This document shows positions 1 to 12,111 of a stretch of DNA of 64,000 bases, one piece after another (the stretch's first letter is position 1; the number at the start of each line of letters is the position of its first letter). This DNA is from Sporobolomyces roseus. Its lineage: Eukaryota; Basidiomycota; Microbotryomycetes; Sporidiobolales; Sporidiobolaceae. Both the position numbers and the translations under genes were made by a program. The stretch is taken from contig JADILM010000007.1 in NCBI GenBank assembly GCA_016617785.1, forward strand, positions 620,001 through 684,000. Direction: 5' to 3'. The notes beneath the pieces were generated by a model, which worked only from the letters and a program-made list of their open reading frames with translations, was not told the origin of the DNA and searched no databases.

Positions 1-3000
1 AGGGAATAGGTTTCGAGGTGGATGCGACGGGTGCTGGAGTAGGAATAGAAGGGAGTGGGATCGGAGGATTGTTTGGAGTAGCTGAAGACGAGGAGACGAA
101 TCAGTCGAATTCATTCGAAAGAGAGTAAAAATGTGACATACCAGGTTTGCGACGTGAAGATCCTTCTGGAAGTACCCAACTGGGAGAGAGTTATACTTTG
201 AGCTTTTGTAGTCTCAGCTGAGAATATGAAAGCAGACTCACCCAGTTTCGAACAACTTGAAAGTATCCCTCGAACTGACATCCTCGACTTCCAATTTCGT
301 GACTTCTTCAATCCTCGGTTCTTCAACTTTTGCTTTCTTCGCGACTGGTCCCGGATTCCCCTTCTTGAATCTGCCCCGATCTGACCTCTCCTCTGACTTC
401 TTCTCCGCTTCTCCCGTCCCCTTTTCGATTTTGTCCTCAAGTTCCGCAATCTCAACGTTCCTCTTCTTCCCTTTCCCAACCGTACTAGCTTTCTTCTTCG
501 CGTCTTGCTCCTTCTCTTCTTTCTCTTTCTCCAATCTCTCATTCTCCAATTTCTCTTCCTCGACTCTCTTCTCCTCCTCCTCCACTTTCCTAACCCTCTC
601 CTCTTCCTCCCTGACTTTCCTCTCGACCTCCTCCCTCTCCTTCCTAATCTTGTCCTCCCTTCTCTCCCTAATCCCCTCGGCAGTCTCCCCATTCGAGTTG
701 AACCAAACCCTTTCCAATTCCTCGACGACGACCCTACCTTCCTCCTGTACAACCTCGTCCATCTCTACATCCTCGCCGTCCCTCACTCCCTCTTCGAGGA
801 GTAGTCGAGGAGCCAAGAGTTCTCGAGTAGAGGTAGAGGATAAAGGATCGTCGAGTTCTTGTTCGAGAGTATGGAATAACGGTTCGAGAGTCTCGAGGAG
901 TTTGATCGCGTTCTTGTGAATTGGTAAATAGGGTTTATTGTACCTTCTAGCATTATTCAATACTAATTCGACGTCTCCCTGAAAACAACTCCACTCGAAC
1001 TCTCATCAGTTTCTGTCGGAACTGAGGAAGAGTGAGTGAGAGAGACGTACTCTGAAATCTTGTGCTGACTCGTACTCGTGGTTATCAAGTTTGATTCCCA
1101 TCGTAGTCCAATCCATAGGGTTCTTGATAATCTCATGATAATCCGGTACGAGAGTTTGATCGACAGGATTCAAATAATACTGACTCTTATCCAATCTACA
1201 CGTTTCCCTCTCTCATCAGCTAACACTGCTCTCACTTCGAAGGAGATAAAAGGAAAGAGCGAACGTACGAGATGATTTCGATTAAAGCTTGTTTCAACCT
1301 CGTTTCTTTTGGCCAAACGAACCCATCCAAAACTTCCTTCTCGAACCATTCGATTCGTTCCAATTTCTTCTTTTCCCTCAATCGAACGAGTTCGGTTAGT
1401 TGACGAACTTTTTCGAGATCTTCTCGAAGGAGTTTGATTAGTTCTAGTTTTGATGCTCGGTCGGAATCGGATTGGAGTCGAGATGTCGCCGATGCAGTCC
1501 ATGGCTGGAAACATTCAACGACCTCTGCTCAGTACTGTCACGTGAAAGGATAGCTGAGAAGAGAATGAGAAAGACGTACCTCTAGATGAATTCGTTTTAG
1601 TAGAGGAGCACCCCTCCTCCCCTCTCGTTTCAAACTCCAATACCTACAAATCATACCTACCACTTCTTTTTTCTTCGTGACCCCTTTCACGTTCCCAACA
1701 TAGGCCAACACTCTCTCGAACACGAAATTTGGGATCAACGGGATTTGTTTCGAAGCCGAGAGGGATTTCTTGTAGGCTAGTGAAGAACGGGTTGGGGGTG
1801 GACCACCTCCGGGAGGAGGTTTCAAGGTTACTTTGAGGAGTGATGGGTTTGGTTGTTGTGGGGGGAGAGAGGAGGGTAAGAGGGAGGGGAGTGAGGAGGT
1901 TGATGCGAGAGGTGAGGAATAGGATGGGATACGAGTTGAGGAAGGAGTGGGAATTGCTGCTCTTGAATTCGCGAATGCTTCCAACTGTGCGTCATAATCA
2001 TTAATCCTCATCAGTAGCGTGTTCAAGAAGGAGTAGGATGAAGGAAGCGCGGTTTTTTTACCTGTACTTTGCCATGTTTATCACACCAACTCTTCAACTC
2101 TCCACCAGTCCCTACCCCTCCTCCCGATCCAGCCTGTTTCATTCTCACTTCCAATCCAAACTCTCTCGCACAAGTAACGTGGTAAGCAGTATAACAATTC
2201 CTATTCGAACATTGAATGCAAGCTCCCAATTTCTTCTTGCATAAATAACAATTCTATCGCATCATCATCATCATCCCCATCAATCACTTCCATTAGTATT
2301 CGTCGAGAAAGAAGGGAGGAAAGAAGAAGAGAAAAGGGGGGGACGAACGAGTTTCCAACGAGATTTTGGAATATTTTCTACTCCGTCAATAGGCTCCATG
2401 TAAACAGTATTGGAGACTCCAGTTTCGGGAATCCAGATCGCACATAACAAGTGACCCCAATGACCTGTAGTAGTTTGTTTGAAAGCTCCATACATTTGTG
2501 GACAGAAAACGCAGTTCTATCAATTGCGGGTTTTGAGTGACCGATCAGTTTTTCTTGTTTGAAACGGGAAGGGGAGGGAAGGGCAGAGAGGAGAGGAGAG
2601 GAGAGGAGGGGAGAGAGTACGTACGACGGGTTTATCAGGTGAAACTGTACATTTCCTACACAACCATTGACCTTCAGGAATGTATGGTACACCATAACAA
2701 TCTGTTTACACTCGCCTTCGTTACCCTTCAACGTCATATCCAAATCGAGGGTAGAGAGTCAGGGAGAGAGAGGGAACGTACCTTGATGAACCGCGAGATT
2801 ACATCCATCGCAGAACACGATGGCATTACTATTCTCGCATTCCCCATCATCACAAATCGAGCATTTATCATTCTCACTCGGAAGTGCACTGTTCTTCTTG
2901 GGTATACTCTTTGTCTAGATTCCGCTCTCCCTTTCCTCCATCAGTCAACGCGTAAGAGGGACGAGGTAAAAGAGTTTTTTACGAGATCAAACCATTCTTT

Positions 3001-3504
3001 CTCAATCTTGTCCATGATTACTTCGAATACTTCATAAGAGATTAAAGGAATCGCTTCTTTCTTGCGTTCAGAGTTCAACGTGTCTAACCAAACTTGATCT
3101 AAGTCGAAGGTTAGAGAGAGACGCGATGAGTTTCAGTTTTTCGTCTCGCTCTCTGGGATCTGAGGGAGAGAGAGAGAGAAGCTAACCTTGTTCATCCATA
3201 TCATACTCTACCTGTTTCGCTAAATCACTCTCGAGTGGTTCTAACTCGCACGCTCGCATTTCAGCCAAACAAACAAACCAAACACTTTCAGAGGGGATGA
3301 GGAAGTACACTCACGTAACCATCTCAAATACCTCGTACTCTGATTGCCCTGTTTCCTCTCAGTGTAGGGTTGCCATTCCTGTTTGTGATTGTAACCGAAT
3401 TGAATGAATTGAAGGTTATCGGTCGATTGAGCAGAGTGGAGAGATGCGGGTAGGAGAGTGTAGGATACTAATGGGAGATCGAGTGGAGTAGAGGGCGCTA
3501 CCAT
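1..3504 (-). CDS. NTO1: PHD finger-bromodomain protein, Nto1/BRPF type (3' end outside window)
   Basis: Proteins of this family are scaffold subunits of MYST-type histone acetyltransferase complexes (NuA3 in yeast, MOZ/MORF-BRPF in animals). From the N terminus I can read an Epl1-like segment ending in EYDMDEQ, followed by [15 protein letters not shown]. Next is a PHD finger starting [20 protein letters not shown] (about 2780-2880). An extended PHD zinc knuckle with [11 protein letters not shown] and [14 protein letters not shown] follows (about 2070-2480). A bromodomain comes next, with [12 protein letters not shown] (about 1110-1190) and NARRYNKP near 935-955. After it there is a long Glu/Lys-rich coiled segment and a Pro/Ser-rich tail that leaves the window. 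The start was chosen at MVAPSTPL because it is followed directly by conserved sequence. About eight short introns are present. It is divergent from ABP1, 184 bp away. Domain assignment is seen directly; complex membership is inferred from the family. Confidence 0.85.
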
Positions 3505-3688
3505 AGATGAATGATGAATAGAGAGACTGATGAAAGAGAAACTCGCAGTAAATTGCAAAGGTTGGTCTTCTGCTAATCACTCGCTACACTTCATACAACG
3601 ACTAGTAGAGGCAAAGAACAGTACAGAGCACAGTAACCAGACGGCGTAACCTTTGAATAGCCCAAACCAAACTCGTCACTGTTTCGTC

Positions 3689-6510
3689 ATGAGTGTTCAA
3701 TTCTCTCAACCTGGCTTATTAGACGCCTACAAACAAGTACTACAGCAACGTGAGTTTCTCTATTCCTCTACTCTACACTCCCGCCACACTCGAAGAAGAG
3801 GGAGAATGACAAAGTGGGGGGGGGACCTCCCCTTCTCGAGATCTTTACTGATCCCTGGTCCATGACTGAGCAGAGGAAACCGATTGGGCTCTCTACACCC
3901 TCGCAACGGTCGGTTCTTCATCGGAATTGAGATTCTCTTCCTCAGGTGCGTCGAAAACCTCTCTCTCTCTCGAATCATCTCTCTCGTTGATTTGGGGGAA
4001 AGTTGGCATGCACAGGTTCCGGTGGATTGCAAGAACTGGAAGACGAGTTCAATGATGGCAAAGTACAATTCGCGTTTTGTAGGGTCAAAGATCCGAATAC
4101 CAAATTGGATAAATTCGTACTCATCTCTTGGGTAAGCCCATCACTCTCTCTTGCCCTCTCAAAAACGATCTGGAGGCTGATCGGAGGGTGAGTATGGATA
4201 GTTGGGAGAGGGAGTACCTGATTCGAGGAAAGGATTATTCCCAAGTCACTCGGCAGCGGTTGCGAAACAACTCTCTGGGTCAGTCGATACTTTCACTCTT
4301 TATCCTGTCTTTTGGCATGTGCTGATGAGGAGCGTTGTACGTTTGACAGCGCTCACGTAACGATTCAAGCTCGTTCCGAAGGAGATGTGATTCCCTCTCA
4401 CATTACCAAACGAGTTTCCGATTCCTCCGGTGCCCGCTATTCTGTCCACAACGAAGCTGCTCAAAAGTATCAAGCTCCTGCACCAGTCGTACGTTTCCTT
4501 CTTTTCTCCCTCTCACCCTTTTTGCCATTCCCTCATATTTCGTGTGCGTGTGTTAGAAATCAAGTTATGTACCGATTGGTCGACCCGAAATCACTCAATC
4601 TAAACCAGTCGCTCCTCCTACACCGGTAGGAACAAACTATGCTAGCAAAAAGAATGAATTGGCAGATATTAGATCCCGGAATCAAGTACAACCAAATGTA
4701 CCTTCTACTCGTCAATTCGGTGGGAACTCGAATCCTAGTTTCGACGCTCCTCCTCCTCCTAAAGTAGTACAAGCTTCCGTTAGTCCCCCTAATCTCTCTC
4801 ACTTCCTTCTCCCCTGACTACTCTAAAATCGTTCCTTCTCGGATTTTAGCGCCCAACTCCCACGGCTCAACCTCCCCGCGCTCCTTCTCCTCCCGCCCCC
4901 GCTTCAATCACTCGAGCATCTGAACAAATCCCATCTCGTCCCGAACCCGTAGGAACTTCTTACTCACCCGTCTCTCTCCCGAAACCCGGTAAACTCGGAA
5001 ATCGATGGCAAGAATCAATCTCCTCTTCCTCTTCCCAACCCTCCTTTTCCTCCTCTACTCCCGCTTCCCAACCAGTGGAAAAGAAATTAACTTGGTCTGA
5101 ACGTCAAGCAATCGCAAAACAACAACGCGAAACCGAGGACTCTTCTTCCCTCGCTGCAACTTCCTCTACGACTACTCAAAAAGCACTCGCAGCGGTCGGA
5201 GGAACTGCTGCAGTAGGATTGGCGGCGGGAGCTACGTTGGGTGTAGGAGCTGGGATCGCTGGAGTCGCAGCGGCGGGATTGGGAGCTGCTGCCGTTGGAT
5301 CCGCGGTTGAGAGTAAAAAGGAGGAAGAAGAGGAGGAAGATAAAGAGGAAGGTGGGATTCCTCCTCCTCCTCCTCCTCCTCCGCCCCCACCACCTCCACC
5401 TCCTCCAATGATGAAGAGAGAGGAAGAGGAGAGTTTACCTGAGAAAGAAATGGAGGATTTGTCGGTTCAGGACGAAGGGGCGAGAACTGAGAGTGGGGAT
5501 TTACCTCCTAGGAACGCAAACTCTGGTCAACGAGGTGAGTTTTTCTTTCCCCTTGTCTTCAATACCCACTAACCCTCTCTCTCTCGACGAAAAAAACTGA
5601 CATCGTTTCTCTCGAAATGGTCTTTTAGCTCGTGTTTTATTCGAGTACACGAAAGATGAAGAGAACGAGATGACTTTGATCGAAGGAGAGATTTTGGAGA
5701 GGATTGAAATGATTGATGAAGGTTGGTGGTCTGCTAGTGGAGACAACGGGAACAAACAAGGTTTATTCCCTTGTACGCTCTCTACTTCCTCTCCATCTCT
5801 ATCCTTTCATCGTTTACTGATCGGAAACCAACCGAGAGCGTTTTACAGCGAATTATGTCGAGTTGATCGAAGAGGAACAAGATACTCAAGAACCTGAGAA
5901 GGAGGAAGAAAAAAATGTAGAACTTCCTGTTGAAGCTGCTGCACCTCCACCTCCCCCTCCCCCTCCTCCTCCTCCTCCTCCTCCTCCTCCCCCACCAGCT
6001 CCTCCAGCTCCTCCTGCTCCAGCAATGCCACCTAGAATCGAGCCTCAACAAGAAGAAGACGAAACTCGGGAAGAAGGTGAATCTCTTTTAACTTTCTTCT
6101 CATCTCGCTCTCTTTGAACCAAAGCGACTGATGAAAGAGTTGAATGACTTTCAGATCATGGAGTAACTGCGATTGCATTGTACGATTACGAATTATCTGA
6201 AGAAGGAGAAATTTGTACGTTTCTTCTTCCCTCTTTTCCATTTCTCTCCCCACTTCTTGCTCCCCCGGAGCTGACTCATTCGCGATGTTCGCGGCAAAAA
6301 CAACAGCGTTTGCGGAAGGACAAAAGATTACGCAGATTGAAATGGTTAGTGAGGAGTGGTGGCAAGGTGAAAACGAACAAGGACTTGTTGGGGTCTTCCC
6401 TGGTACGTACTAACTTCGACGTGCGCTATCGATAGTGTTAGAGAAAGCTGACCATAGACCGTTGGATGATGCTACGATGTACAGCGAATTACGTTGAATT
6501 GCAACAGTAG
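3689..6510 (+). CDS. ABP1: Actin-binding protein Abp1 (ADF-H domain, two SH3 domains)
   Basis: Abp1 binds F-actin at endocytic patches, activates Arp2/3 and recruits SH3 ligands. The first exon begins MSVQFSQPGLLDAYK. The coactosin-type ADF-H domain continues through ETDWALYTL, GGLQELEDEF, KFVLISW, and after a short intron GEGVPDSRKGLF and GAHVTIQARSEGD. A Ser/Pro-rich linker follows, then a basic-hydrophobic Ala/Gly stretch near 5190-5310 and two polyproline runs (about 16 and 18 residues). The first SH3 domain has VLFEYTKDEENEM and EGWWSA (about 5630-5860), the second has IALYDYELSEEGE and SEEWWQGE (about 6165-6500). Each ends in ANYVEL-type sequence, and the stop comes just after the second. 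The domain order matches yeast Abp1 and mammalian drebrin-like protein, except that a second SH3 is present, as in several fungi. The Ala/Gly stretch is unexplained. Confidence 0.9.
5360..5407 (+). repeat. CCT/CCN codon repeat encoding 16 prolines in ABP1
   Basis: An uninterrupted run of proline codons (mostly CCT) lies between a Gly-Ile and a Met-Met. Such tracts are typical ligands for profilin and SH3 domains. Confidence 0.9.
5944..5997 (+). repeat. CCT/CCN codon repeat encoding about 18 prolines between the two SH3 domains of ABP1
   Basis: A second proline-codon run, followed by Ala-Pro-Pro repeats. The trinucleotide pattern makes its length likely to vary between strains. Confidence 0.9.
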
Positions 6511-6931
6511 ATGGAATCGTGTCAAGTCGAATCTTGAAGAAAAAGAGATGGTACGTCGATGATTCAATTTCTCACACTTCGCAATTTTGTCGATCAGGCT
6601 CACTCATGTGTTGTACGCATTGACTTGCAGTCGTTCGTCACAACTTGCGGAAGCGTTGCGGATGTGTCCGATGAACCGAATCGCAACTTGAAATCTCTTT
6701 TTCTCGAGGTCGTTATCAATTAGTCTTTTCCGTTCTCTCTTGTTTCTTCCTCATGTGCAAAGCTTCCTTTCAGTGTCCACCCTCCAATACACGAGAGAAG
6801 CTTTTTGAAAACGCGTTATTTCATCTCGTTGTCGTCGTCGAATCGCGAAAAGACTCTCCTTGTTTGTTTTTGTTCTCCCCCTCTTTTCCCTCTTTCCTCC
6901 CTCAACTTTCAAAGAGAAGTCCTCCCTTTGT
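6511..6931. other. Intergenic: ABP1 3' region and EXO1 upstream region
   Basis: No gene seen. It contains one ACGCGT (MCB-type) hexamer and pyrimidine-rich sequence just before the EXO1 start codon. Confidence 0.6.
6811..6816. promoter_or_regulatory. ACGCGT, possible MluI cell-cycle box upstream of EXO1
   Basis: The palindromic ACGCGT lies about 120 bp upstream of the EXO1 start. In other fungi MBF binds this hexamer to drive G1/S expression of replication and repair genes. Only one copy is present, so chance occurrence cannot be excluded. Confidence 0.4.
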
Positions 6932-9900
6932 ATGGGTATCAGTGGTCTCTTACCACTGCTCAAAGAGATCACGCATGCTCGACACATCAAAGATTTCAAA
7001 GGGAAAACTTTGGCTGTTGATGCATACGTTCGTACTCCTCTCTCTTGCTCTCTCCAGCTGATCCCTAGCTGAACGTAGTTGAGTTCGAACAGGTGTGGTT
7101 ACATAGGGGAGCTTATGGATGTGCAGAAGAACTAGCTACGGGGAAACCAACTGTCAAGTAACACATGCTTCATCTTGCTCTCCTCCTCTCCACTCTACAA
7201 GCACTGATAAAGAGTTCGAGTATAGGTATGTGAATTACGCGATGCATCGAGTGAGGATGTTGAAGTATTACGGAGTGATTCCTTATATCGTGTTTGACGG
7301 TGGATTGTTACCTTCGAAAATGGGTACTGAAGGCGATCGTGAAAAGTGCGGGATACCCTTCATCTCTATCTCATCGTCACGCTATATTGATAGAATGCGA
7401 GTATCCACAGGAGGAGAAATGATGCGTTGGCGAAAGGAAACGCTTTTTTGGCAGAGGGAAACGCTACTCAAGCGAGGGAATGCTTTGTCAAAGCTGTCGA
7501 TGTCACTCCTGCTATGGCTTATCAACTCATCAAGGTGAGTACTCTTTCCGCATGAGATTACGTCAGAACGATTCGCTTACTCGGTTTGCATGATCCACAG
7601 GCTCTTCGTCAAGAAGGAATTCAAGTTAGTTTTCCTCTCCTCTCATCCTCTCTTGACATGTATCAATAATGCTTGAATCGCAGTACGTCGTCGCACCCTA
7701 CGAAGCAGATCCACAACTCGCCTATCTAGAGAAACGAGGAATAGTAGATGGAATCGTCACTGAAGATTCCGACCTCCTCGTTTTCGGTTGTCGAACGGTA
7801 CTCTTCAAACTCGATGGCGAAGGGAACTGCGTCTCGATCTCGAGGGACGATTTCTCTCAGTGCAAAGAGTACAACTTTAGCGAGTGGGGTGACAAAGAGT
7901 TTAGACAGATGGCGATTTTGTCAGGTTGCGATTATTTGGACAGTATCGTCGGATTGGGATTGAAGACTGCTTACAGACTCATGAGGAAGTACAAGACTGC
8001 AGAGAAGGTAAAGCTCTCTATCTTTGCTTCGTTTCGACGTCGAATCCAAACTGATCGTGTCACTCTCTCAATTAGGTCATTCAATTCGTTCGACTCGATG
8101 GACAACTCACCGTTCCTCGCAACTATCTCGACGAGTTCAAACGTGCCGAACATACTTTCCTCCATCAACGAGTCTTTGATCCTGTCGCTCGTCAACTGGT
8201 TCATTTCTCTCCTCTTCCTCCCGGCAAGACTGCTCTCGAAATGCCTTTCGTCGGAGCGTGCGCCGTTCTCTCTCTCCTTTCCCCGAATGCGTATCGCTGA
8301 CTTCATTACCGTACAGTGAGCTCGATAACAAATACGCTTGTGGTCTCGCTGATGGAGATATCGACCCTCTCTCGAAAGAAGCTATGATCGATCTCATGCC
8401 AAACTCTTTCTCTTCGAACGTGAGTACTGCATTCCTTCATCAGCTTCCTCTGCAGTACAGCTGAAAGGATTCTTGGGTCACAGACCGCACAACGAACGAC
8501 TTACAAACCCTCCCCTTCGACCTCTTCCTCCTTCTACTCGAAAGCGAAATCCGCTCCAATTCAACCCGCGAAAGGTGCTTCATCCTTACTCAGCTTCTTC
8601 TCTCGTGCTCCCGCCGCTTCCACTTCTGCCGCCGTCAATCCAGTCAAGAACGTCGCGAATCAAAAGCGGGTTCATTTGGTCAAAGGGAAAGAGAATGACA
8701 CGAAAGCGACTGCGGGTCCTTCGCCGAAGAGGAAAAGCAGATTCTTCGGGAAGAATGCGAGTGTCGAAGTGAAAAGCTTGAAAGGAAAGGAGAAAATGGT
8801 CGAGGTTGAGGAAGAGTTGGTGATTGAAGAGATGGAGGAACAGACTCTGAGCGGAGATGAAGATGAGGAGATGGCGTTGAGGGAGATCGAAATGGATGTT
8901 AGCGTCGTGGAATCGGTAGGAATGAACGTCGACGACCCTGAACCCGATCAACCTGCTTCTCTCTCACCTCGTCAACCTTCTCCACCAGTACCAACAACGC
9001 CTCCTCGCAAAAGCGCGAAACTTTCCGATTCTCCCTCACTCCTTCCGAAACAAGCTCAACCCGATCTCCCTTCTTCCCCTCCCGTTCAGTCTCAATCTGA
9101 ATCTCCAGCACAACCCCTCTCCGACGATGTACCGATCAGCAGTCCCGTCTCGAGTGCTCACGCCGAAGCAGGGTGGGATGAACCCTCAATTTCGAGTCCA
9201 CCCGTCGCTCTCTCTCCTCCACCTCGTCCCGTCATACAAGCAGTCAAAATCAAAGCTGAAAAGGTCGATACAAAGGTCAAGGTCGAACAGAAGCTCACGA
9301 CAGCGGTCAAGAAGAGGAACGGAGTCGAGTTCATCGAACTCTCGTCAGATCCGATCGATATCGCTTCTTCCGACAGTATCGATGGAAACGATCAAGGATC
9401 GACTCCACGTGCATCAGCTTCAGTCTCTCGTCCTCCTCCAGCTCGATCCCAATCCAATTCACAAGAAAAGAAAGTTACCGGTCGAAAATCTAGTTCGAAG
9501 GCGATTGAGGTTCGACCTGATGAGCCAGTCTCTGTGAAGGGGAAAGGGAAGAAGCGAGCAAAGGTTCAAGTCGCGGAGGAAGAGGAGGAGGAGGAGGATT
9601 CAGCAGTCAAGACGGTCGCTGCCAGTTGGAGAGCTAAATTCATGTTGCAGAACTCTTCTTCTTCTAGGGTGAGTTCTGTCTCTTCTCTACGCTCTCGTTC
9701 AAACGGTGTATTGATTGCGACTAACTTCACAGACTCCTCGACCCAAGACGAACGCAAGACCTTCGATCATCCCTCGTCCTACTCCTGAAACCAGTTCCCG
9801 ACCTCCTTCTCTCGAGAAACCCCTCTCTTCTTTCACTACCAACCCCGAGTCCGCCACCACATCTCCACGCAAGAAATCCCTCTCCTCATCTTCTCAACGT

Positions 9901-10134
9901 ATCCCCCTCTCACCTCGTTCAACAAACCGCACCTCTCGCAAACCTCCTCCTTCTCTCGCACCCTCGAAACTCGCCGCATCTCCTCCATCTCCGAAACGTC
10001 GTAAACTCTCGACTACTCCTCCTGATCAAGTCATGCAGCCACAGATGGATGAGGGCTCTTCTTCACCTGTCATCGCAACGAATCCTAAACTCCTCGCATT
10101 CAAATTCAAGGGGAAATCTTCTTCACCCACCTAG
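6932..10134 (+). CDS. EXO1: Exonuclease 1 (5'-3' exonuclease / flap endonuclease, Rad2/XPG family)
   Basis: Exo1 resects double-strand breaks and degrades nicked DNA in mismatch repair in the nucleus. The protein starts MGISGLLPLLKEITHARHI, the invariant N-terminal helix of the family. The XPG-N region has LAVDAY and YIVFDGG, which carry two metal ligands. The XPG-I region has VAPYEADPQLAYLEK and VTEDSDLLVFGC, which supply the acidic cluster. GCDYLDSIVGLGLKTA contains the last Asp and the helix-hairpin-helix. The catalytic core ends near 8300. The long C-terminal part is Ser/Pro/Lys-rich and probably disordered. It includes SLLSFFSR, which looks like a degenerate PCNA-binding box (no leading Gln). 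All catalytic residues appear present. At least eight introns were inferred. An ACGCGT motif lies upstream. Confidence 0.93.
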
Positions 10135-10643
10135 TAATAACCCATCGCATCCGTGCCATACACAATCGCTTGCCATCCCTCTGCTCCCTCGTGAATAGCT
10201 TTTACTCGTAACCTGTTGTTGTTCTGCTCTTCCCTCATTCTATATCCGATTATTTTTCGTCTGTTCGCTTTTCCTCCTTTCGTACCACTTTACTCGCAAC
10301 TCGCAACTATACTTCTACTCTGTCCTGTCTGTGCACTTGAGCGGGAGAGAGAGAGCAAGCTCGAATAGCTCCTGCTCGACGAATCTCACGAGGCGTCGCG
10401 ATGTGCTGCTTACCCCGATCTCTTGCACTCACTTGGACACTCTCGAGTCCCAAGACGCTCGAAAGCGGCACTAACAGATCTCATTACACGACGCGGGAGA
10501 CAGGTACAGACAACAAGGATTAAGTTCAAACTGAAAACAACAACGATATAGAATAGGTGGAGAGGAAGGCAGCTAATCCTTGAAGCGAGCTCCGAGGTAC
10601 ATATCCTGAAGCTACTGGATCGACGCTAGAAATCGTCCCAACT
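10135..10643. other. Intergenic between EXO1 and the H2B-like gene (tail to tail)
   Basis: This presumably holds the 3' UTRs of both genes. I see no conserved coding sequence and no RNA gene. Confidence 0.5.
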
Positions 10644-11283
10644 TTACTCATGCTTGGATTGCTCGAACTTCGTAACGGCTATAGAACGATCTTCGTTTTC
10701 AGCTCTCTCAGCCGACGAGGAGCGAAGTGAGGGTGCTCACCTTTGGTACCTTCAGTGATAGCATGCTTGGCGAGCTCGCCGGGGAGTATGAGGCGTACAG
10801 CTGTTTGTATTTCGCGCTGCTGAATCGTCGATTTCTTGTTGTACGCAGCGAGTTTGCCGGCTTCGCTAGCTGCTCACGTCGTCGCCAGAGGTCGTTTCAT
10901 CGGTTGTTCTCTGCCTACGAGAGAGCCGAGCTTACCGATACGTTCGGATACGTCGTTGACGAAAGAATCCATAATGAGCATCCCTTTCTTCGAGATTGCG
11001 AGTTCGGGATGAACCTCTTTCAACGCTTTGTGAATGTATGACGAGCTGTGAGTGGACGACTCTATTGATCAATGACAAGCTTTACGAGCGAGAAGAAGAG
11101 GTCGGCTCACTAGCTTTCATGTTTCTTCATTTTCCTTTTCGATTTCTGAGACGATCCGGGAGCAGATTTGACCGCTTTCTTGGGCGCTTTTCCTCCCTGT
11201 GCGGGTGACTCAGAGGACTTGAAAGTGCGAGTTGACTCGCTTCCGGCTTTGAGAGTGTGTTCCGAGGCGGGTGAAGTGACCAT
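10644..11283 (-). CDS. Divergent histone H2B-like protein, copy 1 of tandem pair
   Basis: This is a histone-fold protein of the H2B family. The first exon encodes an atypical Ser/Thr-rich tail ([14 protein letters not shown]...) followed by [10 protein letters not shown] and a Lys/Ser basic stretch. Exon 2 reads [20 protein letters not shown] and [11 protein letters not shown]. Exon 3 reads [20 protein letters not shown] and [15 protein letters not shown]. Exon 4 reads [11 protein letters not shown] and the stop. The three introns join in frame with GT/AG ends, and their positions (Y-SS, RI-A, GTK-A) match the neighbouring copy. The Lys of AVTK, the H2B ubiquitylation site in other species, is kept. 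Oddities include Ser replacing the conserved Phe in the NDIFERI motif, several changes in helix alpha-1, and a short acidic-basic C terminus. It looks intact, so I call it a gene rather than a pseudogene. Expression is unknown. Confidence 0.78.
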
Positions 11284-12111
11284 TCTGCGTGGGAAAGATC
11301 GAGCGAAGTCAGCGTCACGAGTCGTGAGCTTCGTGAGAGGACGTGTGCTATTCGAAGCGAGCTCAACAAGAGTGAAGCGACGTAAGCGAGCGACGGAGAC
11401 GAGCAGGACATGAAGAACGAGGAAGCAGAGGAAAGAATGCGATTCCTTCAGAATCGAAGAAGAGTGGGAATCGAATACTGCTGTAGCTAGCCAAGACCAG
11501 AGCGAGGTACTTTGAAGTAGCTTACTTGAGAGACTGAGAGAGTGGGAGAAGCGAGTGCGAGGCAGGAGAGCAAAAGAGGAGAGCGAATTCAGCGAGAAGT
11601 TTGCTCTCAACCTCGCTCAAAGCTTTCACCGTTTCCGACGCCTTGACCAGATCAGATGGAGAGTCATTTCTTTCTCTACTGCAGCCGAGATAAAAAAAGG
11701 CGGAACTTAGCCTGAGATCTCGAGAAAACAGGCTTGAAAACAGGCTTGAAAACAGGTTGAGTCGGAAATCTTGAGATAGCGCTCGATTCCGCTCGATGGT
11801 TGAACCTTTTCCGCACTGGTGGATCTGATCGAGAGTCAAGCGCGAAGTACGAGCGAAGAGGGAGAAAGTCGGTTGCAGACTTTTCTCTTTGACCTCACGA
11901 AATCGAAATCGCAAGTCGCTCTCTTTTCTTCCCTCTTCTTTCCCTCTCTCGAGCGGCGCAAACAGAGTAGAGTACTGATGTAATTTTGATTCAGAACAAG
12001 CGAGAAAGAGGACCAGTACAAGTATTAACAGAGAGACAGAGGGAGAAGAGTACAAAGTGAAGGGAAGAGACAAGTTAGAGGCTTTCAAGCGATGAGATGA
12101 CGTCGACGACA
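11284..12111. other. Intergenic between the two tandem H2B-like genes
   Basis: No coding sequence recognised. It should hold the promoter of the downstream H2B-like gene and the 3' UTR of the upstream one. It contains a 12-bp triplicated repeat at 11724-11758 and several purine-rich tracts. Confidence 0.5.
11724..11758. repeat. Tandem repeat, three units of GAAAACAGGCTT
   Basis: There are two perfect 12-bp units and a third lacking one base. It lies about 440 bp upstream of the copy-1 H2B-like start codon. Function unknown. Confidence 0.85.

Noticed and set aside
111..752. Long Arg/Lys-rich minus-strand open frame
   Set aside because: It is an out-of-frame shadow of the Glu/Lys-rich segment of the Nto1-like gene on the same strand.
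257..919. Ser-rich 220-codon plus-strand open frame opposite the Nto1 gene
   Set aside because: It is antisense to the Glu/Lys-rich coding sequence. Its composition follows from complementing GAA/GAG codons, and there are no motifs.
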